A stretch of 64,000 bases of DNA from an uncultured Aequorivita sp. (lineage in GTDB: Bacteria > Bacteroidota > Bacteroidia > Flavobacteriales > Flavobacteriaceae): NCBI GenBank assembly GCA_937125455.1, contig CAKZLK010000016.1:1-64000 (forward strand). Direction: 5' to 3'. The position numbers and the translations under genes are program-made. This document shows, piece by piece, positions 53,481 through 61,593 of the stretch. The notes under the pieces are model-generated. The model was not told where the DNA came from and ran no database searches. It worked only from the letters and a program-made list of their open reading frames with translations. The first letter of the stretch is position 1, and every line of letters starts with the position of its first letter.

Positions 53481-54323
53481 ATGAAAAAAGTTATTGCATT
53501 AACCATGCTAGCGGGAGCGCTATTTGCTACCTCCTGTGTTTCAAAAAAGAAGTATGTAGAATTGGAAAATCAATACAACGATACCCGTTCTACGCTTTCT
53601 AAAACCCAGCTTGAAAAAGAAGAAATTGAAGCCAAGTACGCCAAGATTGAAGAGCGTGTTGCCAGCTACAATTCAAAGATTCAGTCGTTAACTGATAGTA
53701 ACAATAGTCGCCTACAGGAAATTGAAGGCGTAGTAGTTTCAGAAAACGACAAAGAGAAAATGAGGAAAGCCCTAGCCAATGTAGATCCCCAAGAATTGGC
53801 ACAGGCAAAAACCCTTAAGGATTCTATGAATCTTATTGTTTCACACAATCTTAAAAAGAACCTTGACAACAGCCTAGTTGGCGAGGGTGAAGAAGATGAT
53901 ATCAATATTGATATTGATGAAACAGTAGTAATGATTACTATTTCTGATAAATTATTGTTTAGTTCAGGAAGTGCTCGCGTAAACCCAAAAGCAAATAATC
54001 TTTTGGAGCGTCTTGCAAATGTAATCAACAGCGAACCTGCTCTTGAAGTTATGGTAGAAGGCCACACAGATAGCCAAACTGTTAAGCCAGGCGCATACAT
54101 TAAAGACAACTGGGAGTTGAGTGTAGACCGCTCTACAGCAGTTATCCGCAAATTGCAGGATGACTACGGAGTAGATCCAGCAAAATTGATTGCCGCTGGA
54201 CGTAGCAGTTTCCACCCGTTAACAGAAAATGACACCAAGGAAGGCCGCGCAACTAATAGAAGAACGCGCATTGTAATTTTACCAAACCTTGATAAGTTCT
54301 TGGCCTTGCTTTCTGCCAACTAA
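53481..54323 (+). CDS. OmpA-family lipoprotein
   Basis: 280 residues. Signal with lipobox ATSC (Cys at about 19), a coiled-coil-like central part (about 25-110, Lys/Glu-rich heptads), and a C-terminal OmpA domain (about 150-275, with VEGHTDSQTVKPG and ATNRRTRIVIL) that binds peptidoglycan. Outer-membrane anchored. TATATTTG at 53444-53451 is the -7 box. Ends at the 54347 terminator. Confidence 0.92.
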   Translation: MKKVIALTMLAGALFATSCVSKKKYVELENQYNDTRSTLSKTQLEKEEIEAKYAKIEERVASYNSKIQSLTDSNNSRLQEIEGVVVSENDKEKMRKALANVDPQELAQAKTLKDSMNLIVSHNLKKNLDNSLVGEGEEDDINIDIDETVVMITISDKLLFSSGSARVNPKANNLLERLANVINSEPALEVMVEGHTDSQTVKPGAYIKDNWELSVDRSTAVIRKLQDDYGVDPAKLIAAGRSSFHPLTENDTKEGRATNRRTRIVILPNLDKFLALLSAN

Positions 54324-54346
54324 AATAGAAAGTAAACAACTATGGT

Positions 54347-54386
54347 AAAGGCGATTCATTTTAAAATGAATCGCCTTTTTTTATAC
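54347..54386. terminator. Bidirectional terminator
   Basis: aaaggcgattcatttt and aaaatgaatcgccttt are perfectly complementary (16-bp arms, no loop base), followed by a T-run. It separates the convergent OmpA and SDR genes. Confidence 0.95.
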
Positions 54387-54404
54387 TCTAAACTAAAGTA
54401 TAAT

Positions 54405-55130
54405 TTATTTTGAAGGTGGCATTGTTGGCCTCACTTCTATCTTGCTTGGCAGCGTGCGCGGATTCATCTTTAGCAAATCAACAATAAGTTTACCAATATC
54501 CTCTTTTTGGATTTTCCAAGCGTCTTTAGCATCGGGCTCGTTACCTGCAAAATGCGTTGAAACCGAACCAGGCATAATTGTGCTTACTTTTATTCCGTAA
54601 TCGCGCAAATCCAGCATTGCAGCCTGAGTGAAACCCGTTAAACCAAATTTACTGGCGTTATAAGCGCTACCACCTTTAAAGAAATTGGTTCCGGCCAAAC
54701 TGGAGATACTTATAAAATATCCTTTATTTTTCTTCAATTGGTCCACACTTGCTTTTAAAGAATAGAACGGTCCCGAAAGATTTGTGTCAATAGTTTCCTT
54801 CCATTCTTCAACACTAATATCTTCCACAGAACCAAAATGTCCCAATCCTGCATTTGCAATTACTATATCAACACCACCAAATTTTTCAACAGCTTCTTTT
54901 ACTGCTTTTTGCTGACTTTCATAACTGCGGACGTCGGCTTCCAAACCTATGGCCTGTGCCCTATCGTTTCCATTGGAATTCAATTTTTTGGCAGCTTCCT
55001 CAGCCGTTGCTTTTGTTCTTCCGGTTATAGCTACGTTAATGCCTTCTTTTAGCAAAGCTTCGGCAATTCCGTAACCTATTCCTTTTGTACCGCCTGTAAC
55101 CAGTGCGGATTTTTTTCCTAAATCATTCAT
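54405..55130 (-). CDS. SDR-family oxidoreductase (KR/FabG-like)
   Basis: 241 residues. Cofactor motif TGGTKGIGYGIA (about 13-24), NAG near residue 90, catalytic Ser/Tyr/Lys (SSLAG, then YNASK at about 150-154). Classic active SDR. Substrate unknown. TAACTTTG at 55154-55147 is the -7 box, about 20 nt before the ATG. Divergent from ddpX. Confidence 0.9.
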   Translation of the reverse strand: MNDLGKKSALVTGGTKGIGYGIAEALLKEGINVAITGRTKATAEEAAKKLNSNGNDRAQAIGLEADVRSYESQQKAVKEAVEKFGGVDIVIANAGLGHFGSVEDISVEEWKETIDTNLSGPFYSLKASVDQLKKNKGYFISISSLAGTNFFKGGSAYNASKFGLTGFTQAAMLDLRDYGIKVSTIMPGSVSTHFAGNEPDAKDAWKIQKEDIGKLIVDLLKMNPRTLPSKIEVRPTMPPSK

Positions 55131-55200
55131 AGTTTTTCGTTTTCCTCAAAGTTACAAATAGCGAAAGCGAATGTTATTAAATTCTGCTTAAATTTGAAAA

Positions 55201-55815
55201 ATGAAGCTGCTATCCATTCTATTTTTCACATTTATATTTTTCAGCTTTTCTTCAGAAGCGAAATTTCAGGAACCACTGGTAAATCTTGAAAACCTTTCAA
55301 CGGAATTCCGTTATGAAATCCGGTATGCAACGCCAAACAACTTTATTGGTGAAACTCTTTATGATTGTCCAAAATGCCTACTTAGACCCGAAGTAGCTGA
55401 AGCACTTTTACAAGCCAACCAATATTTTTGCGAAAAGGGATATCGAATAAAATTATATGATTGCTATCGCCCGTTGGATGTGCAAAAAAAGATGTGGGCA
55501 AAAGTTCCGCGGCCAACCTATGTTGGGAATCCGTACGGCAATGGTTCTATTCACAACAAAGGTGCTGCTGTTGATATTACACTAGAAACCTTAGACGGAT
55601 GTTATGTTGAAATGGGCAGCGATTATGATTACTTTGGAAGGGAAGCGCATATTGATAATTATAATTTTTCAAAAGAAATACTCAATAACCGAAAACTTCT
55701 TTTTGAAGGTATGCGGAAATTCGGTTTCAATACTATCCGCACGGAATGGTGGCATTTCAGCTATCGAAAAAATTGGAACTACAAAACTTTAAACATTCCC
55801 CTGCCCTGCGATTGA
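55201..55815 (+). CDS. D-alanyl-D-alanine dipeptidase (VanX/DdpX family)
   Basis: 204 residues, peptidase M15D. Signal peptide at the N-terminus (about 1-20), then the zinc site: SIHNKGAAVDITLE (His, Asp) and EWWHFSY (Glu, His) near residue 184. Hydrolyses D-Ala-D-Ala; in the periplasm this is peptidoglycan recycling rather than vancomycin resistance, since no other van genes are near. TAAATTTG ends only about 5 nt before the ATG, so the mRNA may be leaderless. Confidence 0.9.
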   Translation: MKLLSILFFTFIFFSFSSEAKFQEPLVNLENLSTEFRYEIRYATPNNFIGETLYDCPKCLLRPEVAEALLQANQYFCEKGYRIKLYDCYRPLDVQKKMWAKVPRPTYVGNPYGNGSIHNKGAAVDITLETLDGCYVEMGSDYDYFGREAHIDNYNFSKEILNNRKLLFEGMRKFGFNTIRTEWWHFSYRKNWNYKTLNIPLPCD

Positions 55816-55879
55816 TTTAATATTTCATTAGTACACTTTCCATTTTCTTCATTGTAATTTTATAGAAAACAAAATTATT

Positions 55880-56620
55880 ATGAAAAACAAAACCGTAATT
55901 GTAACCGGAGCTGGCTCTGGTCTAGGAAGGGCTATCGCCCATAAATTTGCAGAAAATGGCGCAAATGTAATTGTTTCAGATATCGTTGAAGATGCTGGAA
56001 AAAAAGTTGCTAAAGAAATTAATGACAAAAAAGGTACAGCTTATTTTATTAAAGCTGACACTTCAAATGCGAAGGAGTGTGACCAACTGGTAAAACAAAC
56101 CGTTGAAAAATTTGGCGGTTTACATTATGCCGTAAATAATGCCGGTATTGGGGGTGAAATGGCAAAGACTGCCGATTATCCTTTAGACAGCTGGGAAAAA
56201 GTGATAGGTGTAAACTTAAGTGGTGTATTCTTCAGCACACGATATCAAATTCCTGAAATCATCAAAGCTGGTGGTGGCGCTATTGTGAACATGGCTTCCA
56301 TTTTAGGAAGTGTTGGTACTCCAAATTCAGTGGCATATGTAGCTGCAAAACACGGAGTGGTTGGACTCACTAAAACTGCTGCCTTGGAATATGCTAAGGA
56401 TAATGTTAGAATAAATTCTGTTGGGCCTGGGTATATCAAAACCCCACTACTCGACCAAATTGATGAAGAACAAAAAAAGCAATTAGTACAACTGCATCCT
56501 ATCGGGCGATTGGGAGAACCTGACGAGGTAGCAAATCTTGTTTATTGGTTGTGCAGTGACGAAGCTAGCTTCGTTACAGGCTCCTATTACACTGTTGACG
56601 GCGGTTATACTGCACAGTAA
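55880..56620 (+). CDS. SDR-family oxidoreductase (glucose-1-dehydrogenase-like)
   Basis: 246 residues. TGAGSGLGRAIAH (about 9-21), NNAGIGG, then catalytic Tyr/Lys in YVAAK (about 152-156). Ends FVTGSYYTVDGGYTA, the typical SDR C-terminus. Substrate unknown. Probably cytoplasmic. Followed by a hairpin. Confidence 0.9.
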   Translation: MKNKTVIVTGAGSGLGRAIAHKFAENGANVIVSDIVEDAGKKVAKEINDKKGTAYFIKADTSNAKECDQLVKQTVEKFGGLHYAVNNAGIGGEMAKTADYPLDSWEKVIGVNLSGVFFSTRYQIPEIIKAGGGAIVNMASILGSVGTPNSVAYVAAKHGVVGLTKTAALEYAKDNVRINSVGPGYIKTPLLDQIDEEQKKQLVQLHPIGRLGEPDEVANLVYWLCSDEASFVTGSYYTVDGGYTAQ

Positions 56621-56638
56621 CAGAATATTTTATTTTAG

Positions 56639-56690
56639 CTGCTTCTTTATGGTTTTTAATAAACCGCATGGAAGCAGTTTTATTTTTTAT
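56639..56690. terminator. Hairpin terminator between convergent genes
   Basis: ctgcttc (56639-56645) and gaagcag (56671-56677) pair, with an inner atggttt/aaaccgcat pairing and a T-rich run, at the end of the SDR gene and overlapping the MscS tail. Confidence 0.65.
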
Positions 56691-57603
56691 CTTCTTTAGG
56701 AAATTCTGGGCTATTTCTGAATTTAATAGGAATGGCATCTTCAGTTCCATAAATTTTAAGTTCTTTAATATCTGCTGGAAGATTAAAGCCTTTCTTAAAT
56801 AGTTCTTCTTTTACTTGGCGAATAATTAAGCCACGGAGAACAAGAGATGCGCGGCGATAATCTATGGTGTCAACCCAAAAAAATACTTTCAGGTTCACAG
56901 TACTGGCAGCTAATTGATCTTCAATTACAAAGTTTTCATGGTCAGCATCACGCATTATTTCCTCATTAGCATTCAAAATATCCTGAATCACTTTTTTTGC
57001 CGCTTCAATATTATCTTCATAACCAATACCTACAATGAAATCAACCCTGTAAAAACCATCGGCAGTATAATTTTCAACAGGTTTTGTAAGGACATCACTA
57101 TTCGGAATATAAATATCACGACCATCAAAGGTCTTTATGTGTGAGTAACGAAAACTAAGTTCTTTAACCTTTCCGAAAATATTGTCAACCTTAATTGTAT
57201 CGTTAATATTAAAAGGCCTATTGAAAGCGAGAATAATTCCCGCTAAAAAGTTCTTGCCAATATCCTGAAAGGCAAATCCTAAAATGATTGCCCCACCGCC
57301 AACAGCTGTTAATAGCCCTGTAGCAATTCCGTCTAACCCCGCAATTCTCAACGCCAACATAATTGCTATAATAATGAGTATAATTTTTACGGCTTGTGCT
57401 AAAAAACGTGACATTAAAGGGTCTTCAGATTTTTTCTGAAATCGTTTTTTATAAAAATTGGTCAATAACTGCGCAAGTAAAACACCCAATATTATTACTA
57501 ATATAGCCAACGCAATACGTGGAAGTATTTTTAGAAACTCTTCGTAATAACTTTCCAAAGAATTTTGAATTGTTTCAGTTGGCGATTGTATAAGTGTAAA
57601 CAT
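56680..57603 (-). CDS. Mechanosensitive channel, MscS family
   Basis: 307 residues. Three transmembrane helices, with the pore-lining TM3 GLLTAVGGGAIILGFAFQDIGKNFLAG (about 94-120) and the beta domain PFNINDTIKVDNIFGKVKELSF. Relatively long C-terminal part with a Lys-rich end. Second of three MscS-type genes in this stretch. A near-consensus TATCTTTA lies upstream. Convergent with the SDR. Confidence 0.93.
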   Translation of the reverse strand: MFTLIQSPTETIQNSLESYYEEFLKILPRIALAILVIILGVLLAQLLTNFYKKRFQKKSEDPLMSRFLAQAVKIILIIIAIMLALRIAGLDGIATGLLTAVGGGAIILGFAFQDIGKNFLAGIILAFNRPFNINDTIKVDNIFGKVKELSFRYSHIKTFDGRDIYIPNSDVLTKPVENYTADGFYRVDFIVGIGYEDNIEAAKKVIQDILNANEEIMRDADHENFVIEDQLAASTVNLKVFFWVDTIDYRRASLVLRGLIIRQVKEELFKKGFNLPADIKELKIYGTEDAIPIKFRNSPEFPKEDKK

Positions 57604-57690
57604 ATTTTTTTCTTTTAAAGATAATCATTCTTCACAAAAAATTCTTCGTTTAAATTAATCTTAAAGTTTAGCAGGGCAAGTCGCAAGGTG

Positions 57691-57698
57691 TATCTTTG
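57691..57698 (+). promoter_or_regulatory. -7 box of the DUF3817-MscS operon
   Basis: TATCTTTG, a perfect TAnnTTTG, ends 16 nt before the TTG start at 57715. The upstream GTG (57688) is inside the promoter, so it cannot be the start. Confidence 0.6.
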
Positions 57699-57714
57699 CA
57701 AAAAAATAAAAACT

Positions 57715-57993
57715 TTGGAACTTTCAGTAAAATCATTCAGATTGATCAGCACATTGGAAGCAATATCATTTCTTGTACTTTTAGGAATTGCAATGCCCTT
57801 AAAATATATTTGGCACATGCCGCAAATGGTCCAAATTGTAGGTATGGCACACGGTGTTTTATTTGTGCTTTATGTTGGCGGAGCAATTTATATGTTTAAA
57901 AAACTTAAATGGTCCATATCAGATTTGTTTATCGTTATAATGTGTTCCGTATTACCCTTTGGTCCCTTTTATGTAGAACGTAAATATCTATAA
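57715..57993 (+). CDS. DUF3817 family membrane protein, 92 aa
   Basis: Three hydrophobic helices. Family motifs: FRLISTLEAISFLVLLGIAMPLKY and VGMAHGVLFVLYV, then PFGPFYVERKYL at the end. I use TTG at 57715, because the in-frame GTG at 57688 overlaps the -7 box. The stop overlaps the next gene's ATG by one base (TAATG), so the two are coupled. Function unknown; DUF3817 proteins are widespread small membrane proteins. Confidence 0.8.
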   Translation: MELSVKSFRLISTLEAISFLVLLGIAMPLKYIWHMPQMVQIVGMAHGVLFVLYVGGAIYMFKKLKWSISDLFIVIMCSVLPFGPFYVERKYL

Positions 57994-59255
57994 TGAATAC
58001 AGAAACATTACAAAAATACAGTTGTATCCTTCAAGAATACCTTGTTGGTGAAGGAATGACCCAACAATGGGCTATTTTTCTTAATGTGGTTGTAAATTGT
58101 ATTGTAGTTTTTATTGGCGTTTTTATTCTTGATGTCTTTTTTAGAAAATTTATTGTAGAAGCTTTTAAGGCTTTTAGCAACAAAACCAAAACAACTTTTG
58201 ACGATTATCTTGTAAAAAGCAATTTTCCCAGATTTTTTGCCCATATCGTGCCTTTGATTATTTTTTGGCACTTGATTCCGATAATTTTCATTGAATCACC
58301 ATTTATGACAAATCTTTTGCTGGTTTCGGCAAAGATATTTTCAGTCATACTTTCAATTTATATTTTTAGGAGCATTCTTCGTAGCACGCGCAAATTTCTT
58401 GAAGAAAGCGAAAGGTTTAAGGATAAGCCGATGGAAAGTTATGTACAGGTGATGATGATTTTTGCCTGGGGTGTGGGTGTTTTTTGGATAATTCAACTTC
58501 TTACAGGATTTTCAATTGTAAGTCTTACCACCCTTGGAGCAGCTTCGGCAGTAATTCTACTAATTTTTAAAGATACTATCCTTGGTTTTGTCGCTAGTAT
58601 TCAAGTTTCTGTGAATGATATTGTGCGTATTGGCGATTGGATCACGTTTAGTAAATTTGGTGCAGATGGTTACGTAACTGAAATAAACCTTGCAACCGTT
58701 CGCGTCCAGAATTTCGACAATACTTTTACAACTATTCCCACTTACAGTTTGATTGCCGATTCCTTCCAGAACTGGCGTGGAATGCAGGAAAGCGACGGAA
58801 GAAGAATAAAGCGTGCCATATTTATAAAACAATCTTCCATTCATTTTCTTTCTGAAGATGATATCGAAAGGTTAAAAAAAATCCAGTTGATTAAGCCATA
58901 TTTGGAACATCGCCAAAAAGATGTGGAAAAGTTCAACAGGAAAAATGAAATTGATAAAGAGTTATTGATAAATGGCAGAAATCAAACAAACCTTGGTGTT
59001 TTCCGCTATTATGCAGACGCACTTTTAAATGAAAATTCGGCGATCAATAAAGATCTATTTTTAATGGTACGCCACTTAGCCCCTACCGATAAAGGAATTC
59101 CGATTGAAATATTCTGCTATAGTAAAGACAAGAGTTGGGTGAACTACGAACATATTCAGGCAGATATTTTTGACCATTTATTGGCTGCTATACCCTATTT
59201 TGACTTGGAAATCTTTGAGCTGCCCAGTGGAAAGGACATTCAAGCTTTGGCATAA
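57993..59255 (+). CDS. Mechanosensitive channel, MscS family (large, YbdG-like)
   Basis: 420 residues. Five N-terminal hydrophobic helices, with TM-pore TTLGAASAVILLIFKDTILGFVASIQ (about 170-195), the beta domain RIGDWITFSKFGADGYV and a long cytoplasmic C-terminus (about 250-420). Layout resembles YbdG/YbiO-type channels. Coupled to the DUF3817 gene by a one-base overlap; the pairing is recurrent here and hints that DUF3817 helps the channel. Third MscS gene in the stretch. Confidence 0.9.
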   Translation: MNTETLQKYSCILQEYLVGEGMTQQWAIFLNVVVNCIVVFIGVFILDVFFRKFIVEAFKAFSNKTKTTFDDYLVKSNFPRFFAHIVPLIIFWHLIPIIFIESPFMTNLLLVSAKIFSVILSIYIFRSILRSTRKFLEESERFKDKPMESYVQVMMIFAWGVGVFWIIQLLTGFSIVSLTTLGAASAVILLIFKDTILGFVASIQVSVNDIVRIGDWITFSKFGADGYVTEINLATVRVQNFDNTFTTIPTYSLIADSFQNWRGMQESDGRRIKRAIFIKQSSIHFLSEDDIERLKKIQLIKPYLEHRQKDVEKFNRKNEIDKELLINGRNQTNLGVFRYYADALLNENSAINKDLFLMVRHLAPTDKGIPIEIFCYSKDKSWVNYEHIQADIFDHLLAAIPYFDLEIFELPSGKDIQALA

Positions 59256-59257
59256 TT

Positions 59258-59647
59258 TTATTTTGCCAATCGGTCCTTTACATATTCAATTTCCGTTTTA
59301 CCATGTGGCAATGGGTTTCCATCCTCATCTAAGCTTACCATTATAATTTTATCGATACTAATTATAACTTCGCGTGTCATTTTGTTTCGAACTTCGCAGG
59401 CAAGCGTCAATGAAGTTCTGCCAAAGTTTATAACCTCCAAACCTATTTCAATTATATCTCCTTTTTTCGCAGAACTTCTAAAATTTATTTCACTCATAAA
59501 TTTGGTCACCGTTCGCGGGTTTTCAATTTGGATAATTGAGTAGAGCGCGGCTTCTTCGTCAATCCATTCCAGCAGTCTGCCACCAAAAAGTGTTTCGTTT
59601 GGGTTTAAATCTTCGGGCTTAATCCATTTTCGTGTGTGAAAGTTCAT
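59258..59647 (-). CDS. Acyl-CoA thioesterase (hot-dog fold, YciA-like)
   Basis: 129 residues. Starts NFHTRKWIKPEDLNPNETLFGGRLLEWIDEEAA, the YciA/BFIT-type pattern with the catalytic Asp in the hot-dog helix. Hydrolyses acyl-CoAs, cytoplasmic. The start codon abuts the stop of the DUF72 gene directly (TAGATG), so translation is likely coupled. Convergent with MscS, separated by only 2 nt. Confidence 0.88.
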   Translation of the reverse strand: MNFHTRKWIKPEDLNPNETLFGGRLLEWIDEEAALYSIIQIENPRTVTKFMSEINFRSSAKKGDIIEIGLEVINFGRTSLTLACEVRNKMTREVIISIDKIIMVSLDEDGNPLPHGKTEIEYVKDRLAK

Positions 59648-60535
59648 CTAAAATAAAGTGTTTGGGTTATCCATTTGCGGAATATGAAGGTCCGTCCCGA
59701 ACCGTTCATTCGCTTTTTTAATAAAATGTGCTGAAAGCAAGGGCGAGGCTTGTTCAAGATTTTGATGAACGAAAAAATAAATGTTCTGCAAACCTTCATC
59801 AATCCAGGTTTCTAAACGGTCTATCCATTCGTCAAGTCGCGTGTAATCGCTTTCGTGGTTTGCGCCGTTATACCTAATAAAAGCAGTAGGCGTTGTTAGA
59901 CGCATATGTAACAAATCACGCCTTCCTGCAGAGTCTACAATTGCGTTTGTGATTTTATATTTTTCAAGAATTTCATAAAGCTGTTCCGCAACTTCTTCAT
60001 TATTGAACCAGTCTGTATGACGGAATTCAATTGCTGGTTTTATGTCTTTTGGAATCATTTTGAAAAAAGGTTCTAACCTATCAATATTTTTCGGTCCAAA
60101 ATTATCTGGAAGTTGAACAAAAGGCATTTCCAACTTTTCTTTCAAATTTGAAGAATTCAAAACATATTCATTCAAAGTATCCACACAATCCTGAAGCCTT
60201 TTCCAATGTGAAATTCCCTGAAAAAACTTCGGGAAAAATCTGAAATCTTCGGGTGTCTTTTCATACCAACCCGCAAAGGTATCTGCTGAAAAAATTCTGT
60301 AAAAAGTAGCGTTCAGTTCAATACTGTTAAATTGTGTAGAATAGTATGCAAGTTCATCTTTTGTGCCTCTTGGATAAAACCCTTTTAAATCGGCTTTGTT
60401 CCATTTTGCGCAACCTACATATAGGTTTGGAGTGCTCGATTTTTTATATTTTGAAAGAACTTTTTTGGTTCCGGGATGGTCCGGCGGTAGCGTAAAGTCT
60501 ATATTTTCGGGGTTGTCAACTTTTCCAAATTTCAT
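59648..60535 (-). CDS. DUF72 family protein
   Basis: 295 residues, TIM-barrel-like (UPF0759). Motifs LYVGCAKWNKADLKGFYP near residue 37, YYSTQFNSIELNATFYR, and later AIEFRHTDWFN and RYNG. Function unknown; found across bacteria. First gene of a two-gene operon with the thioesterase. A TATCTTTA box lies upstream near 60560. Confidence 0.9.
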   Translation of the reverse strand: MKFGKVDNPENIDFTLPPDHPGTKKVLSKYKKSSTPNLYVGCAKWNKADLKGFYPRGTKDELAYYSTQFNSIELNATFYRIFSADTFAGWYEKTPEDFRFFPKFFQGISHWKRLQDCVDTLNEYVLNSSNLKEKLEMPFVQLPDNFGPKNIDRLEPFFKMIPKDIKPAIEFRHTDWFNNEEVAEQLYEILEKYKITNAIVDSAGRRDLLHMRLTTPTAFIRYNGANHESDYTRLDEWIDRLETWIDEGLQNIYFFVHQNLEQASPLLSAHFIKKANERFGTDLHIPQMDNPNTLF

Positions 60536-60740
60536 ACTTCTTTATTATTAAGTAAAGATAACTCTTAAAATTTATCCTCAAAAAATTAATAGGCTGTAAC
60601 TTTTAATTATACTGTTAGTCTTATATTTACTAAAATTTAAAAAAAATTATTTGTGAAATGTCCTATTACAAAATTTCATAACAAATGAAGAAGGAAAAAG
60701 GGCATTCCATCTTCCAATAAAAATCTAATATTATATACAG

Positions 60741-61499
60741 ATGAAAATTTTCAAAACACTTACCATTGCTTTATTATTGATTGCAATTTCTCCAGTTTCT
60801 GCACAAACGGCAGATGAAATAATCAATAATTATTTTGAAAACACAGGTGGGAAAACAGCTTGGGAAAATCTACAAGCTATAAAAATGACAGCCACCGCCA
60901 ACTCACAAGGAATGGAGATTCCAGTAGAAATTTACCAAACCAAAGACGGAAAGCAATTGGTTAAAATTAATTTTCAAGGTCAGGAAATAACTCAAATTGC
61001 TTTTGATGGTGAAACCATGTGGACCACAAACTTTATGACCATGCAACCCGAAAAGAGCGATGCAGAAACCACAGAAAATATGAAAAAGCAAATGAAGGAT
61101 TTCCCAACTCCTTTTATGAATTACAAAGAAAAAGGGTTTACTGTTGAATTGATGGGCAAAGAAACTAAAGAAGGTACAGAAACCTACAAAATAAAACTTA
61201 CCCAATCCCCCATTATGGTTGATGGCGTAGAACAACCTAACGTTTCCTATTATTACTTTGATACGGAAAACTTTGTGCCAATTGTTACCGAAACCGAAAT
61301 AAAAGACGGTCCAATGAAAGGACAAATGAGTGTGAGCACTATGAGCGACTATCAAGAAGTTGATGGTTTGTATTTTCCTTTTGCACTTTCAATGGGCGGA
61401 CAAGGAATTCAATTGAAAGATGTAATTCTAAACCCTGAAATCGACACAGCAATGTTCGTATTTCCAGTGACAGAAACTGATTCAGTAAAGAAAGAGTAA
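60741..61499 (+). CDS. Secreted LolA-like/outer-membrane lipoprotein-sorting-like protein
   Basis: 252 residues. Signal peptide (MKIFKTLTIALLLIAISPVSAQ), then an antiparallel beta-barrel half resembling the LolA/LolB-like fold (about 30-240). Typical stretches are YFENTGGKTAWENLQAIKMTA and FPFALSMGGQGIQLKDVILN. Probably carries a hydrophobic ligand in the periplasm; ligand unknown. Closed by the terminator at 61514. Confidence 0.75.
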   Translation: MKIFKTLTIALLLIAISPVSAQTADEIINNYFENTGGKTAWENLQAIKMTATANSQGMEIPVEIYQTKDGKQLVKINFQGQEITQIAFDGETMWTTNFMTMQPEKSDAETTENMKKQMKDFPTPFMNYKEKGFTVELMGKETKEGTETYKIKLTQSPIMVDGVEQPNVSYYYFDTENFVPIVTETEIKDGPMKGQMSVSTMSDYQEVDGLYFPFALSMGGQGIQLKDVILNPEIDTAMFVFPVTETDSVKKE

Positions 61500-61513
61500 T
61501 AATCCTATTTATA

Positions 61514-61546
61514 AAAAATCCCTGCTCGTCGGGGATTTTTTTTTCA
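61514..61546 (+). terminator. Terminator of the LolA-like gene
   Basis: aaatccc and gggattt pair around tgctcgtcg, followed by a T-run. Confidence 0.85.
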
Positions 61547-61593
61547 ATATATTTTCTTAGCCATCAAACGGAATAATTAAAAACCAACCAAAA

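Noticed and set aside
53681-54215. Minus-strand ORFs opposite the OmpA lipoprotein.
   Set aside because: Shadows; the OmpA motifs are on the plus strand.
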